Program-made: the position numbers and the translations under genes | Source of the DNA: Patescibacteria group bacterium | GTDB lineage: Bacteria > Patescibacteriota > Patescibacteriia > Patescibacteriales > GWC2-42-12 | Assembly (NCBI GenBank): GCA_018813805.1 | Contig: JAHJAP010000037.1 | Coordinates: 1 to 10,430 of the forward strand | Length of the DNA: 10,430 nucleotides | Reading direction: 5' to 3' | The notes under the pieces: model-generated | Databases searched by the model: none | The model's input: only the letters and a program-made list of their open reading frames with translations | Told to the model about the DNA's origin: nothing | Part shown: positions 1 to 8,013 of the stretch, one piece after another | Numbering within the stretch: the first letter of the stretch is position 1 | Layout of the letters: each line of letters opens with the position of its first letter

Positions 1-35
1 CCCTATTTCTCATAACTTACTCATGTTTCACAACT

Positions 36-2852
36 ATGTTTAATTTTATTAAAATCAAAGGCGCGCGCGTCCATAATTTAAAAAATATTAACTGTGAAAT
101 ACCGCGCAATAAATTAGTTGTTGTAACAGGTTTATCAGGCTCTGGTAAATCCAGTCTGGTTTTTGACACAATTTACGCTGAAGGCCAACGTTGTTATGTT
201 GAGTCATTATCATCTTATGCTAGACAATTTATTGGTTTAATGAATAAGCCAGATGTTGATTTAATTGAAGGATTATCGCCAGCTATTTCTATTGATCAAA
301 AAGCAACTTCGCATAATCCTCGCTCAACTGTTGGGACTATTACTGAACTTTATGATTATTTACGTTTGCTTTTTGCTCGTATTGGCGTACCTCATTGCCC
401 AAAGTGTGGGCAAAAAATTAAACAACATTCAGTTGATGAAATTGTTAAGAAAATAACAATTGATTATTTGAATAAAAAAATTGTGATTCTGGCGCCGATT
501 ATTAGAGATAAAAAAGGCGATCATAAAAATATTTTAAATAAGATAAGCAAGCTTAATTATTCGCATGTTAAATTTGATAATAATATTTGCGACATAAAAG
601 AAGCAATTAAGATGACCGTTGATAAACAAAAAAAGCATAACATTGCCATTGTTATTGATTGTTTGTTAATTAGTCAAAACAAAGAGAGTATAATTTGTTT
701 AAATAAAAGTTTAAAAAAAGCATTAGATTTGGCTAATGGCTTGGTAACAATAATTTCCGATATTTCTTCTTTAAAAGAAATTACTTATTTTCAGTTTTTT
801 GTTTGCCCTGATTGCAACATTAGTTTATCTGAATTAGAGCCACGTAATTTTTCTTTTAATTCTCCATGTGGCGCTTGTGTTGACTGTTTAGGCATCGGCA
901 CTAAATTGGAAATTGATCCTAAATTAGTTATTAATCCCAACTTAACTATTGCTCAAGGTGCCATTAAAGCCTGGACGCGCAATATTGCTAATGCGCAAAA
1001 TCAATTAATGCGCTCTCTTGATAATATTGCAAAAGCTAATGGCTTTGATTTAAATACGCAAATTAAAACATTAACAAAAGAACAATTAAATATTGTTCTT
1101 TATGGCTCAAACAATGAAAATTGCGATAAGCCAATTGTTGAATTTGTTGGCGTTATTCCTGATTTAGAAAATTATTACAAACAAACAGACTCTGATTATA
1201 TTAGAAAAGAAATTGAAAAATACATGAGAGTTTTTGTTTGCCCTGCTTGTAATGGCAAGCGTTTAAAACCCGAAATGTTGGCAGTAAAAATAGCTGAGTT
1301 GTCAATTTATGATATTTCCAGCAAAACAATTGATCAAGGAAAGATTTTTTTTACTGAGTTAATTAACTCAAAAGTAATTTCTGTTCGTGATAAAAAAATT
1401 GCTTCACAACTTTTAAAAGAAATTATTACTCGTTTGGATTTTTTAATTAATGTTGGACTTAGCTATTTAACATTAGATCGCCCAACTAGCACTTTATCAG
1501 GTGGCGAGGCTCAACGTATTAAACTAGCGACTCAAATTAATTCGGCCTTAACAGGCGTCCTTTATGTTTTAGACGAACCTTCTGTTGGCTTGCATCAAAA
1601 AGATAACGATAAATTAATTAATACTTTAAAAAAATTGCGAGACTTAGGTAATACTATAATAGTAGCAGAACATGACAAGTCAATTATGTTAGCTGCTGAC
1701 TGGATAATTGATGTTGGTCCAGGCGCTGGCGAGCATGGCGGTCATATTGTTGCCGTTGGCACACCAGACCAAATAAAAAAATCATCCCAATCATTGACTG
1801 GGCAATATTTAAGCGGTAAAAAATTAATTCCTGTTCAAACTAAATATCGTTTAGGTAATAATAAAAAATTAAAAATTATTAAAGCTAGCGAACATAATTT
1901 AAAAAATATTGATTGTGAAATTCCGTTAGGAGTGCTAGTTGCTATTACAGGCGTTTCTGGTTCTGGCAAATCAACTTTAATGACCGATGTTTTAGTTAAT
2001 GCTTTAAATCAAAAATTTTATCGCGCCAAGCAAGCGCCTGGTAAGTACGAACGAATTGAGGGGTTAGAATATATTGATAAAGTTATTAGCATTGATCAAT
2101 CGCCAATTGGCCGCACTCCTCGTTCAAATCCTGTTACTTATACTAATATTTTTGGTTATATTCGCGACTTATTTGCCAGTTTGCCAGAAGCTAAAATTAA
2201 AGATTATAAGGCGGGTTGTTTTTCTTTTAATGTGGCAGGCGGACGTTGCGAGGCTTGTAATGGCGATGGTTTAATTAAAATAGAAATGCAGTTTTTGTCA
2301 GATGTTTATGTTGAATGCGATACTTGCCATGGCAAAAGATATAACAAAGAAGCTTTGGAAATTTATTATAAAGAAAAAAATATTTTTGATGTTCTTAATA
2401 TGACAGTTGAAGAAGCTGTTAATTTTTTTAAAAATATTCCAAGCATTTATCAAAAATTAGAAATTCTTAATAAAGTTGGTTTGGGTTATATTAAATTAGG
2501 CCAGCCAGCAACTACTTTATCTGGCGGCGAGGCTCAGCGAGTTAAATTAGCAACCGAATTATCGCGGCGCGCTACTGGTAAGACTTTATATATTATGGAT
2601 GAGCCAACAACAGGACTACATTTTGAAGATATTAAAAAATTATTACAAGTTTTAAATCAATTAGTTGATAAAGGCAATACTGTCTTAATTATTGAGCATA
2701 ATCTTGATGTTGTTAAGTCAGTTGATTGGATAATTGATCTTGGACCAGAAGGAGGAGATAAAGGAGGGGAAATTATAGCAACTGGCTCCCCACATCAAGT
2801 AGCTAAAAATAAAAAAAGTTATACAGGACAATATTTAGCAAAAGTTTTGTAA
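36..2852 (+). CDS. uvrA: UvrABC excision nuclease subunit A (UvrA)
   Basis: This is the DNA-damage recognition ATPase of nucleotide excision repair; it dimerises, loads UvrB on lesions and acts in the cytoplasm. The 938 residues match the usual full length (about 940). Visible motifs: Walker [10 protein letters not shown] (32-40), ABC signature LSGGEAQ (487-493) and Walker B VLDEP (511-515) in the first half; GVSGSGKST (639-647), LSGGEAQ (828-834) and MDEP (854-857) in the second. Zinc cysteines: C257/C260 with C281/C284, C738/C741 with C761/C764, and CPKC (121-124) plus CPAC (402-405), which could form a third site. The N-terminus ([14 protein letters not shown]) is the canonical family start, so ATG 36 is secure although no Shine-Dalgarno is present. 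It is convergent with the next gene, 20 bp apart, and its promoter lies outside or at the window edge. Confidence 0.98.
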   Translation: MFNFIKIKGARVHNLKNINCEIPRNKLVVVTGLSGSGKSSLVFDTIYAEGQRCYVESLSSYARQFIGLMNKPDVDLIEGLSPAISIDQKATSHNPRSTVGTITELYDYLRLLFARIGVPHCPKCGQKIKQHSVDEIVKKITIDYLNKKIVILAPIIRDKKGDHKNILNKISKLNYSHVKFDNNICDIKEAIKMTVDKQKKHNIAIVIDCLLISQNKESIICLNKSLKKALDLANGLVTIISDISSLKEITYFQFFVCPDCNISLSELEPRNFSFNSPCGACVDCLGIGTKLEIDPKLVINPNLTIAQGAIKAWTRNIANAQNQLMRSLDNIAKANGFDLNTQIKTLTKEQLNIVLYGSNNENCDKPIVEFVGVIPDLENYYKQTDSDYIRKEIEKYMRVFVCPACNGKRLKPEMLAVKIAELSIYDISSKTIDQGKIFFTELINSKVISVRDKKIASQLLKEIITRLDFLINVGLSYLTLDRPTSTLSGGEAQRIKLATQINSALTGVLYVLDEPSVGLHQKDNDKLINTLKKLRDLGNTIIVAEHDKSIMLAADWIIDVGPGAGEHGGHIVAVGTPDQIKKSSQSLTGQYLSGKKLIPVQTKYRLGNNKKLKIIKASEHNLKNIDCEIPLGVLVAITGVSGSGKSTLMTDVLVNALNQKFYRAKQAPGKYERIEGLEYIDKVISIDQSPIGRTPRSNPVTYTNIFGYIRDLFASLPEAKIKDYKAGCFSFNVAGGRCEACNGDGLIKIEMQFLSDVYVECDTCHGKRYNKEALEIYYKEKNIFDVLNMTVEEAVNFFKNIPSIYQKLEILNKVGLGYIKLGQPATTLSGGEAQRVKLATELSRRATGKTLYIMDEPTTGLHFEDIKKLLQVLNQLVDKGNTVLIIEHNLDVVKSVDWIIDLGPEGGDKGGEIIATGSPHQVAKNKKSYTGQYLAKVL

Positions 2853-2874
2853 AGTTTGTAAAGTTTGTAAAGTT
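2841..2874. repeat. 9-bp tandem repeat spanning the uvrA stop codon
   Basis: The unit AAAGTTTGT occurs at 2851-2859 and 2860-2868, preceded by a one-base variant (2841-2850) and followed by a partial AAAGTT. It contains the uvrA TAA. Because the unit is nine bases long, it repeats the stop in frame: TAA at 2850, 2859 and 2868, and another at 2874. It fills the whole 20-bp space between the convergent uvrA and phosphodiesterase genes. Replication slippage is the simplest origin. No terminator hairpin is visible here. Confidence 0.85.
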
Positions 2875-3364
2875 AAAGCAGTTCTAATAATCTAAGTTCT
2901 AATCCGTTGGTTTTGCTATTCCAAAGCGCGAAAGAGGCTTTAAAAAATATTCCACCCAAAGTGCCTGGATTAGCAATTATTGTTTCTTTTTCTTCTTTGA
3001 TCCACGGCTGATGCGTGTGTCCATAAAATATTAAATTGCAATTTTCTTGTTCTTTAATTTTTGTAATTAATTCTGGTTTGTGGTAAATACCAATTTTTTT
3101 ATTATCCAGTTCTATTACACCAAATAGATTTAAATAATTAATATTTTTATATTGTTCTATTTCTGTTTCTTTATATAATTCCGCGTTGCCTTTTACTAAA
3201 TGAATTTTGTTAAAAAAATTTTCTGCTAAATATTTTAAAGTTTCGCTATTAACAACATCGCCACAGCAAATTAATTCTTTAATTTGATTTTTTTTACACC
3301 AAGATAGGGTTTTTTCTAAATTAATTAAATTGTCATGTATATCAGATATAATAATTACTCGCAT
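2873..3364 (-). CDS. YfcE/MJ0936-family metallophosphoesterase
   Basis: A 163-residue calcineurin-like phosphoesterase of the small YfcE/MJ0936 type. The family binds two metal ions and hydrolyses phosphodiesters; the physiological substrate is usually unknown. Motifs in order: SDIHDN with D8 and H10, CGD (34-36), GNAE (59-62), H95, GHTH (115-118) and NPGT (132-135). The third motif is normally GNxD, so E62 replaces the usual Asp. There is no signal peptide, so it is cytoplasmic. The length is typical of the family. It starts 30 nt after the permease stop with no Shine-Dalgarno and is probably cotranscribed with it. The family is clear; the exact substrate is not. Confidence 0.9.
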   Translation of the reverse strand: MRVIIISDIHDNLINLEKTLSWCKKNQIKELICCGDVVNSETLKYLAENFFNKIHLVKGNAELYKETEIEQYKNINYLNLFGVIELDNKKIGIYHKPELITKIKEQENCNLIFYGHTHQPWIKEEKETIIANPGTLGGIFFKASFALWNSKTNGLELRLLELL

Positions 3365-3369
3365 ACTAT

Positions 3370-3431
3370 TTGTTGTTAATTCGTAAATAAAACCCTATTT
3401 AAAAATTGTTGTTAATTCGTAAATAAAACCC
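3370..3431. repeat. 26-bp perfect direct repeat (36-bp period) at the permease 3' end
   Basis: The same 26 bases occur at 3370-3395 and 3406-3431, separated by 10 bases. Read on the minus strand, the first copy encodes the last permease residues (GFIYELTT). The second copy lies just after the TAG stop, in the same frame, and runs up to the ATG of the phosphodiesterase. The 36-bp period is 12 codons, so frame is kept. It looks like a recent tandem duplication. It creates most of the spacer between the two genes. Confidence 0.92.
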
Positions 3432-4528
3432 AAAATAAACAATAGCGAGAGAAAGTAAACAATTGGTTTATTAAGTTTATTATTAATAATAGATTCTTTA
3501 TCAGGTCTTTTTTTAACTTGAAAAATTAACCATAATAAAATTATACCAAAAGCGCTTCCGCCCAAAGCGCCTGTTATACTAACGATTTTTATTAAATTAT
3601 TCAAGCCAAATAAGTATAATAAATAAGGAACTATACAAGCTAACACCCATGCAACAGTTTTGTCTACTTTAAAATCCCACCAAAATGATTCTCTTAGGTC
3701 TTGGCTAATAGTTAAAAAAGAAGTGATTATTGCCAATAAACTAAAAATTAAAGTAAACATCATTATGCCATTTTGAAATATTAAGCCAAGACCAGATAAA
3801 ACATCTGGAGTAATATGATTTCCGGAAATTCCTATTATTGTAATAACAAAAACAAAAATCATTAGTAATGGAATAAAATTTCCCCAAAAAATAGCGTTTT
3901 TTATTTTTTCTTTATTTTTGGCTAACAATTTACATACTCCAGGAATAGCAACTGCGCCACTAATAGCAAAAAATATTGGGCCATAAGGCAAAAAAGCATT
4001 CTGTAATTGAATAATATTAAAATTAGCAAAAGTAAAATAATCCCAACCTCTCCACACAATCATGCCAACAGCAACAATCATTAAAAAAGTTAAAATAAGT
4101 TCAATTTTAGCAATTAATTTTAAGCCAATAAGAACAATAAAGGATTCTAGCGTGAATAAAATTAGAGTATAAAAAAAGACGCTCTGACCAAACAATGGAT
4201 TTAGCAATTGATGTAAAAATAATCCGCCTACTATAATATAAGCGATAATAGCTCCATAAGCGCTAAATGTAGTAATTAACAAAGTTAAATATTTAGTTTT
4301 TTTGTTAGAATATTTAGCAACATAACCTGTCAATCTGTGGGAGTTGTTAGTTGATAAAATAATTTCAGCAAAAAGTAAATATAAATAATATTGGATAAAA
4401 CCAAGAACAATTAAATAAATAGGCAAAAAAATTATTCCAGATTGATCAATAATAAAAGGCAAGGTAAAAATACCCACCCCAATAATTGTGCCAATTAGTG
4501 TTGCGATAGCTAAGAAATAATTTGTCAT
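3395..4528 (-). CDS. Amino-acid permease, aromatic amino acid (HAAAP/APC) type
   Basis: A 377-residue polytopic membrane protein with about 11 hydrophobic segments (roughly 5-25, 32-56, 79-105, 115-138, 140-160, 181-200, 214-235, 250-275, 291-309, 314-337, 355-371). Helix 1 carries IGTIIGVGIFTLPF, matching the broken-helix GxxIGxGI motif of APC-superfamily amino-acid transporters. LPYGPIFFAISGA (180-192) resembles the tryptophan/tyrosine permease branch. It probably imports amino acids, with substrate unproven. The reading frame stays open upstream to a TTG at 4705, but those 59 codons lie wholly in the inverted-repeat element and have no transporter features. I therefore chose ATG 4528, immediately before helix 1. 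It has no Shine-Dalgarno. The inserted element sits 14 nt upstream and may supply its promoter. Confidence 0.88.
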   Translation of the reverse strand: MTNYFLAIATLIGTIIGVGIFTLPFIIDQSGIIFLPIYLIVLGFIQYYLYLLFAEIILSTNNSHRLTGYVAKYSNKKTKYLTLLITTFSAYGAIIAYIIVGGLFLHQLLNPLFGQSVFFYTLILFTLESFIVLIGLKLIAKIELILTFLMIVAVGMIVWRGWDYFTFANFNIIQLQNAFLPYGPIFFAISGAVAIPGVCKLLAKNKEKIKNAIFWGNFIPLLMIFVFVITIIGISGNHITPDVLSGLGLIFQNGIMMFTLIFSLLAIITSFLTISQDLRESFWWDFKVDKTVAWVLACIVPYLLYLFGLNNLIKIVSITGALGGSAFGIILLWLIFQVKKRPDKESIINNKLNKPIVYFLSLLFILGFIYELTTIFK

Positions 4529-4542
4529 AAATTTATTAAAAT

Positions 4543-4703
4543 GGGTCTGTCGCCGAATACTCTTTCGAGTATAAAATTTTAAATTTTTAGGAAATTTTTT
4601 TAAAAAGTTTTGAGAGAATATGGTTATATTAGCGAAAAAGTTTTTGACAAAATTTACAAAAATTTGGAATTTTATACCGAATACGGTATTTGGCGACAGA
4701 CCC
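4543..4703. mobile_element. 161-bp MITE-like inverted-repeat element with 5-bp target duplication
   Basis: The ends GGGTCTGTCGCC (4543-4554) and GGCGACAGACCC (4692-4703) are perfect inverted repeats of 12 bp. The similarity continues inward for about 55 bp per arm with mismatches, so the element can fold into one long hairpin. Each arm also holds its own small 6-bp stem with a 4-base loop: ATACTC/GAGTAT on the left and ATACCG/CGGTAT on the right. The two stems differ in sequence but both pair perfectly. The exact pentamer AAAAT flanks both ends (4538-4542, 4704-4708), as expected for a 5-bp target duplication. It encodes no transposase, so it would be non-autonomous. It lies between the translin-family stop and the permease start. 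The parent transposon family cannot be named from this window; the GGGTCTG end and 5-bp duplication faintly recall Tn3-type ends. Confidence 0.8.
4623..4650 (-). promoter_or_regulatory. Candidate promoter inside the 161-bp element, toward the permease
   Basis: On the minus strand TTGTCA (4645-4650) and TATAAC (4623-4628) are separated by 16 bp; each is one base from the sigma-70-type consensus. Transcription would start near 4616, giving the permease a leader of about 88 nt that includes the rest of the element. AT-rich DNA produces such matches by chance, so this is only a candidate. Confidence 0.4.
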
Positions 4704-4715
4704 AAAATGGTTTTT

Positions 4716-5285
4716 TTATTTTCGTAAATTTATCTCGTAATTTATTTGTTCAATTTTTTTTGAATTTATTTTTGCCTGATCGTATTTGGTGCGCAAATAA
4801 CTAGTTAAATCAAATTCTATTAGTTCGCTCATGATGCTATTAATTATTTCTTTAATTTTAACAATCTCGTTATATTGGCCAATAGACGCTTTGTTAATTC
4901 CTACTCTAACTAATTCGCCAGTTAAATCGCAAATACCGCCGATGTAACTATTAATATTTAATTTTATTTTTTTAATTTTATCAATAGTTTGTCCAGTAGA
5001 AATTAAATAAAACATTTTAGCTTCAACATACTCTTCTAAGCAAGCCCTATAAACACCTTCTTCAATTAAACGATTGTTATTAAATTTTTTTTCTAAATCA
5101 ATAAGAATTTTTTCAATTGCTAAAAGGGAATTTTTAGCACGATCTATGTTGTTGCGATGTAAAGAAAAAATAACTCTTTTAGAATCGTGAAGTACTGTGC
5201 TAGACAAATTAACAATCTGTTGTTGCTCAACAGCGTGCTGTTTATGATCTTTTTTTAATTGTTGAATAAATTTTTTATTAATCAT
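4716..5285 (-). CDS. Translin-family (TRAX-like) protein
   Basis: A 189-residue, almost wholly alpha-helical protein. I recognise the translin family (PF01997) from HR (43-44), LEEYVEAK (83-90), YIGGICDLTGELVR (114-127), then EFD (157-159) and LRTKYDQAK (164-172). Translins form octameric shells that bind single-stranded RNA or DNA. TRAX and archaeal relatives use acidic residues in the EEYxEA region to cut RNA; E84, E85, E88 and E124 are candidates here, so an RNase is possible but not shown. The family is best known in eukaryotes and archaea. The gene lies 25 nt downstream of pilB with no Shine-Dalgarno and is likely cotranscribed with it. The inserted element begins about 12 nt after its stop. 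There is no signal peptide, so it is cytoplasmic. Confidence 0.82.
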   Translation of the reverse strand: MINKKFIQQLKKDHKQHAVEQQQIVNLSSTVLHDSKRVIFSLHRNNIDRAKNSLLAIEKILIDLEKKFNNNRLIEEGVYRACLEEYVEAKMFYLISTGQTIDKIKKIKLNINSYIGGICDLTGELVRVGINKASIGQYNEIVKIKEIINSIMSELIEFDLTSYLRTKYDQAKINSKKIEQINYEINLRK

Positions 5286-5310
5286 AAGGAAATTTATTAA
5301 AGTTAAAAGT

Positions 5311-7014
5311 TTATTCTGTTACTCTAAACACTTCATCTACGCTAGTAAGTCCATCTAAGACTTTCATTAATCCATCTTGAACCATTGATATCATATTATT
5401 TTTAGCTGCGTTTGCTTGAATATCATATTCACTAACTTGGCCAGTTAAAATTATTTTTTCTAATTCAGCGTTCATAATTAGTATTTCATAAATACCAACT
5501 CTGCCTTTGTAACCAATGTTTTGACAAGCATCGCAGCCTGCTTCTTTATAAAATTTTAAATTTTTAAAATCAATATCTTTTTTTTCAATTTCTGGTAATT
5601 TTTCTAACAATTCTTTAATCCTTGTTAATTGTTCTTCAGGTAAAACTGTTTCTTTTTTGCATTTCTCGCACAATTTTCTAACCAAACGTTGACCAATCAT
5701 AGCATTTAAAGCAGGGGCTAATAAAAACGGTTTAGCGCCCATTGATAAAAATCTAGGTATTGTGCCTGCGGCATTGTTGGTATGAATAGTTGATAAAACA
5801 ACATGGCCTGTTAAAGCTGCTTGAATAGCAACTTCAGCAGTTTCTAGATCGCGAATTTCTCCAACCATAATAATATCAGGGTCTTGACGAACAATAGAAC
5901 GTAGTCCTTGAGAAAAAGTATATTTTTCATTGGTTTGTGATTGATTAACCCCAGCCATTTGATATTCAATTGGATCTTCAATGGTAATAATTTTAGTTTC
6001 AGGATTGTTGAATTTTTTTAAGATAGCGTAAAGAGTGGTGGTTTTACCAGAGCCAGTTGGACCAGTAGTAACAATCATGCCATTAGGTCGTTCGGTTTGA
6101 CGTTTTAATTGTTCAAAAGAACGACCTTTAATGCCTAATTGTTCAAAGCCTAAACTAACTACGTTAGATCGTAAAAGCCTCATTACAACACTTTCTCCAT
6201 AAGCTGTTGGTAAAAAAGAAACTCTGATATCTAGCCTATCGTTTTTTAAATAAATTGATATACGTCCATCTTGCGGTTTGTCTGTAATGTTAATTTTAAC
6301 GCCTGATAAAATTTTAAAGCGAGCAATAATTTTTGGCCAAAGCTTATTGTCCAAAACAACTGCGTCATGTAAAACACCATCTATTCTAAATCTAGCTTTA
6401 ATTTCTTTGTCTCCAATTTCAATATGAATATCTGAAACATTAGTTTTAATCGCTGCTGCTAAAATCATGGTAACTATTTCAGTGGTTTGCACTTTGGTAA
6501 TTTGTTTTTGTAAGTCTTGAAAGCTATTAAAATTAGAGCCATATTTATTCAAATCATCTTCGGTTATTTTTACTCCTCTTTCAACTGCTCTAAATCTAGG
6601 AACGGTTTTATAAATTTTTAAAGCATGGCTTAAGCTATGCTCAGATATTAAATAAATTTCTGTTTGACAAAAATATTTATCAGCTAAATTTTTAATTAAT
6701 GTTAGTACAGCTTCATCTTTTGGTTTGGTAGTTGCAAGACGTAACTGTTTGCCATTATAAAAAAAACAAACAACTGACAAACTTTGAGCTTCTTCTTCAT
6801 TTATTAATATAATAGCTGTTGGATTAACAGGAAATCCTAATAAGTCAATATAAGACACGCCTAAACTGGCTGCTTTTTGTTTGGTAAACTTTTCCATTTC
6901 TTTAATTTTTATTTTTTGTTGAGCAATATTGAATTTGTCTTGAACAGTTTCATCATTTACGTTTTGAGAACTGTTTTTATTCAACAAGCTTTCAATTGAC
7001 TGAGAATTGGCCAT
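5311..7014 (-). CDS. pilB: Type IV pilus assembly ATPase PilB (GspE/PulE family)
   Basis: The hexameric motor ATPase that drives pilin polymerisation at the inner face of the membrane. The 567 residues are a normal length. Order: N-terminal GspE/MshEN-like region (about 45-150), linker, N2 domain (about 170-290) and RecA-like domain. Visible motifs: Walker A GPTGSGKTTT (318-327), Asp box TIEDPIEY (344-351), Walker B IIMVGEIRD (381-389) with catalytic E386, His box STIHTNNA (408-415), and the zinc tetracysteine CEKC (449-452) plus CDAC (494-497). CxxC zinc modules are typical of PilB/GspE rather than PilT. It starts at ATG 7014, 24 nt after the NIF3-like stop, without a Shine-Dalgarno. No pilC, pilT or pilin gene lies beside it here. 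Confidence 0.96.
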   Translation of the reverse strand: MANSQSIESLLNKNSSQNVNDETVQDKFNIAQQKIKIKEMEKFTKQKAASLGVSYIDLLGFPVNPTAIILINEEEAQSLSVVCFFYNGKQLRLATTKPKDEAVLTLIKNLADKYFCQTEIYLISEHSLSHALKIYKTVPRFRAVERGVKITEDDLNKYGSNFNSFQDLQKQITKVQTTEIVTMILAAAIKTNVSDIHIEIGDKEIKARFRIDGVLHDAVVLDNKLWPKIIARFKILSGVKINITDKPQDGRISIYLKNDRLDIRVSFLPTAYGESVVMRLLRSNVVSLGFEQLGIKGRSFEQLKRQTERPNGMIVTTGPTGSGKTTTLYAILKKFNNPETKIITIEDPIEYQMAGVNQSQTNEKYTFSQGLRSIVRQDPDIIMVGEIRDLETAEVAIQAALTGHVVLSTIHTNNAAGTIPRFLSMGAKPFLLAPALNAMIGQRLVRKLCEKCKKETVLPEEQLTRIKELLEKLPEIEKKDIDFKNLKFYKEAGCDACQNIGYKGRVGIYEILIMNAELEKIILTGQVSEYDIQANAAKNNMISMVQDGLMKVLDGLTSVDEVFRVTE

Positions 7015-7038
7015 AATATTTTATTATTATTTAAATAA

Positions 7039-7983
7039 CTATTTTATTCTTTTAACCCTAATTAAACCTGAAATAGCAACAATATCCATGTTTGTTTTTT
7101 CCAGTTCGTCTAAAAATAAATTTATGCCTAATGAATCCGAAGCAATGTGTCCAGCAACAATTACATTGATATGATATTTTTCTGCTTCTTTTCTGTAATC
7201 TTCGTTCATGTGCATGCTAATTATAGTGCCTATGCCTGCTTGCGCCATTTTTTCATATATTTCTTTTGAGCCATTAGTTCCGCCAGTAAATTCACTAACA
7301 ACTATTTTACCACAGCTTGCCTCTGGATAGCCAACAAAAATTTTCGGTCCTGCATTATAATTTATTGCTTCTTTAAATTCAGGAATTTTTTTAAGCATAT
7401 CCAGTACTTCATTAAGAGTTTCTGGTTTTTCTTTTTCTATTGTTTTAACTAAAAAGTTTGCCGCAAGATTATCAGCCGGCGTATGTACGCAGATAAAATC
7501 TAATTTTAATATTTTTGCTATATCAACACTGCGGTTATGATTAATTGGCGATAAATTACGACTAACTTCACTAATTCTTGTTTTTATAAGAGATTCGGCA
7601 ATATTAATTGGTACGCCATTATTAGCTAGCACTTCGGCTTGTAAATCTATAACGCTAGCTAGATCAGCTAAGGCCTTGCCTTCAGGATGATGGGCAATTA
7701 CTAAATCAGCGTTAAATTTTTCAGCTAAAAGCAATTCAGTTCCTTTCATATCAATGCCAACAAAAATTTTTTTAATGTTTTTCTTTTTATTATCAACTAA
7801 AATTCTTGTATCACTATAAGGGTTAATTAATTTTTCTACATCAAATTCTTTTTTTTCTTCATGGCTTATTTTTTCATAGTTTTTTTTAAAACGTTCTAAA
7901 TATTTTTTTACTTTTTGTTCGCCGCGCAGATCGGCTTTAATTCCCATTTGAATTGCTAATTTATAAATTTGTTGTGTTGTCAT
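7039..7983 (-). CDS. NIF3/DUF34-family dinuclear metal-binding protein
   Basis: A 314-residue NIF3-like (DUF34) protein. Likely metal ligands: HH of VIAHHPEG (H98, H99), CVHTPADN (H167, D171), and AGHIASDSLG near the C-terminus (H279, D283; the family more often has Glu at the last place). Family members bind two metal ions in a toroidal hexamer; the reaction is unsettled. The first 70 residues form a charged, helical N-terminal extension (KKYLERFKKNYEK) ending in NPYSDTRIL before the core begins at KKIFVGIDM (71-79). I believe this is usual in a CPR/archaeal-type subfamily. It lies 30 nt downstream of the TPM gene and 24 nt upstream of pilB and is probably in one transcript with them. ATG 7983 has no Shine-Dalgarno. 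Confidence 0.9.
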   Translation of the reverse strand: MTTQQIYKLAIQMGIKADLRGEQKVKKYLERFKKNYEKISHEEKKEFDVEKLINPYSDTRILVDNKKKNIKKIFVGIDMKGTELLLAEKFNADLVIAHHPEGKALADLASVIDLQAEVLANNGVPINIAESLIKTRISEVSRNLSPINHNRSVDIAKILKLDFICVHTPADNLAANFLVKTIEKEKPETLNEVLDMLKKIPEFKEAINYNAGPKIFVGYPEASCGKIVVSEFTGGTNGSKEIYEKMAQAGIGTIISMHMNEDYRKEAEKYHINVIVAGHIASDSLGINLFLDELEKTNMDIVAISGLIRVKRIK

Positions 7984-8013
7984 AATGTTTTATAATTATT
8001 AATGTAGTTTAAT

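Noticed and set aside
265..456. Plus-strand frame inside uvrA
   Set aside because: Shadow of uvrA in another frame; a second such frame at 2074-2274 was rejected for the same reason.
4644..4678. Plus-strand promoter TTGACA (4644-4649) in the element
   Set aside because: The nearest -10-like hexamer is about 21 bp away, and no plus-strand gene lies downstream.
4529..4705. Longer permease start at TTG 4705 (436 residues)
   Set aside because: The extra 59 codons lie entirely in the inverted-repeat element and its flank, use a rare start and precede the family's normal N-terminal helix. ATG 4528 is better.
4610..4804. Plus-strand 64-codon frame
   Set aside because: It runs from the element into the antisense of the translin-family gene. 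It has no motif and arises from low-complexity AT-rich sequence.
5311..7014. PilT or GspE secretion ATPase instead of PilB
   Set aside because: The long N-terminal domain and the CxxC pairs exclude PilT. GspE cannot be fully excluded by sequence alone, but PilB is the usual member in such genomes.
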